Positions 57,991 to 58,257 of a stretch of DNA of 58,257 nucleotides are shown here, piece after piece. Position 1 is the first letter of the stretch; every line of letters starts with the position of its first letter. Below the pieces are notes generated by a model that was not told the DNA's origin, searched no databases, and worked only from the letters and a program-made list of their open reading frames with translations. The stretch is from Verrucomicrobiota bacterium (GTDB lineage: Bacteria; Verrucomicrobiota; Kiritimatiellia; RFP12; UBA1067), in the NCBI GenBank assembly GCA_023269675.1, contig JAHFSX010000041.1, forward strand, positions 1-58,257. The letters run 5' to 3'. The position numbers were made by a program, and so were the translations under genes.

Positions 57991-58257
57991 TCAGGTTTGA
58001 GAATTAGCTTTTTTGAGTTTCGGGGCGTCGAGCTTCGCGCTGCCATAAACGGCGAGGTCGCCACCCACCTTCACCAACGCTGGGGCGTCGAGCTTCGCGC
58101 TGCCATAAACGGCGAGGTCGCCACCCACCTTCGTGAGGGCGTCGAGCTTCGCGCTGCCATAAACGGCGAGGTCGCCACCCACCTTCACCAACGCTGGGGC
58201 GTCGAGCTTCGCGCTGCCATAAACGGCGAGGTCGCCACCCACCTTCGTGAGGGCGTC
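57991..58257 (-). CDS. Repeat (beta-solenoid-like) protein, C-terminal part, enters from the right end
   Basis: The frame is open from base 58257 down to the stop at 57991 and contains four copies of a unit like KVGGDLAVYGSAKLDAP, 18 or 20 residues long in turn, then ends KLKKANSQT. This is the second half of the gene at 1-590; joining the ends at the 38-bp identity keeps the frame. It ends 18 bp before the Bet-like start. Confidence 0.8.
   Translation of the reverse strand, partial: DALTKVGGDLAVYGSAKLDAPALVKVGGDLAVYGSAKLDALTKVGGDLAVYGSAKLDAPALVKVGGDLAVYGSAKLDAPKLKKANSQT
58027..58257 (-). repeat. Tandem DNA repeats, alternating 60 and 54 bp
   Basis: Unit starts (GTCGAGCTTCGCGCTGCCAT) lie at 58027, 58087, 58141 and 58201, and the next at 36 in the left end, so spacing alternates 60/54/60/54. 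Copies are almost identical, so the true number could be misassembled. Confidence 0.9.
58220..58257. repeat. Terminal direct repeat, right copy
   Basis: Identical to bases 1-38; see the left copy. Merging them gives a 58,219-bp circle. Confidence 0.9.

Noticed and set aside
58027..58257. CRISPR array
   Set aside because: Units are contiguous, coding, and alternate 60/54 bp with no unique spacers; they are protein repeats.

Overview
The window looks like a nearly complete temperate phage (or excised prophage) genome of about 58.2 kb with high GC. The last 38 bases repeat the first 38. Joining the ends there gives a 58,219-bp circle and restores one intact 272-codon reading frame across the junction, so the molecule is probably circular or circularly permuted. 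Portal, N4 gp56-type coat protein, terminase and adaptor-like genes are present, while tape-measure, sheath and tail-tube genes are absent, which suggests a short-tailed (podovirus-like) virion. A lipoprotein with a lipobox beside small membrane proteins suggests a Gram-negative host. The host cannot be named from this sequence; a Verrucomicrobiota-like host is only a guess, based on GC and the weak use of Shine-Dalgarno sequences.

Layout. (1) 1-4831 is the integration module. It has a run of ribbon-helix-helix proteins, one fused to a GIY-YIG nuclease, then a tyrosine integrase and an attP whose core is the 3' half of a tRNA-Arg(ACG) gene flanked by paired arm-type repeats, then two small rightward genes. 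(2) 4760-39264, all leftward, is the virion and packaging module. In transcription order it runs: candidate small terminase, large terminase, a small gene, an Ala/Gly/Pro-rich protein, a giant 4,890-aa polyvalent protein, portal, tail fibre with an SGNH esterase domain, lysis-type membrane proteins and lipoprotein, scaffold, coat, SAP-domain protein, adaptor-like and tail proteins. Four of its start codons are preceded, at 33-36 bp, by an identical 20-bp element. (3) 39265-39717 is a divergent control region with a large nested inverted repeat. (4) 39718-42514, rightward, is a short operon of small proteins: a winged-helix-like protein, an Ea22-like protein, an ATA-start gene and a pentapeptide-repeat protein, closed by a strong terminator. 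(5) 42652-58257, leftward and continuing across the junction into 1-590, is a tightly overlapping early operon: a Bet/RecT annealing protein, a PD-(D/E)XK nuclease, RusA resolvase, a membrane-anchored transglycosylase, a C5 methyltransferase with a long overlapping frame, DUF5131 and ASCH proteins, an SF2 helicase, a DnaB-N/RepA-type helicase and a truncated Dam-type methylase.

How it works together. The annealing protein, nuclease, resolvase and helicases form a recombination-dependent replication set that relies on the host polymerase. Integrase and attP explain lysogeny. The giant protein carries two methyltransferase domains, a DarB-type SF2 helicase, a ParB-like fold and an HExxH-like motif within the head gene cluster. 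It is best read as an internal virion protein that may be injected with the DNA to counter restriction and help DNA entry. The C5 methyltransferase, the truncated Dam homologue and the modification-like ASCH/DUF5131 pair add a second layer of likely DNA modification. The most unusual signals are the giant protein, the fixed-distance 20-bp leader element, the paired 11-bp-phased repeats at attP that recur 35 kb away, and the dual-frame methyltransferase.
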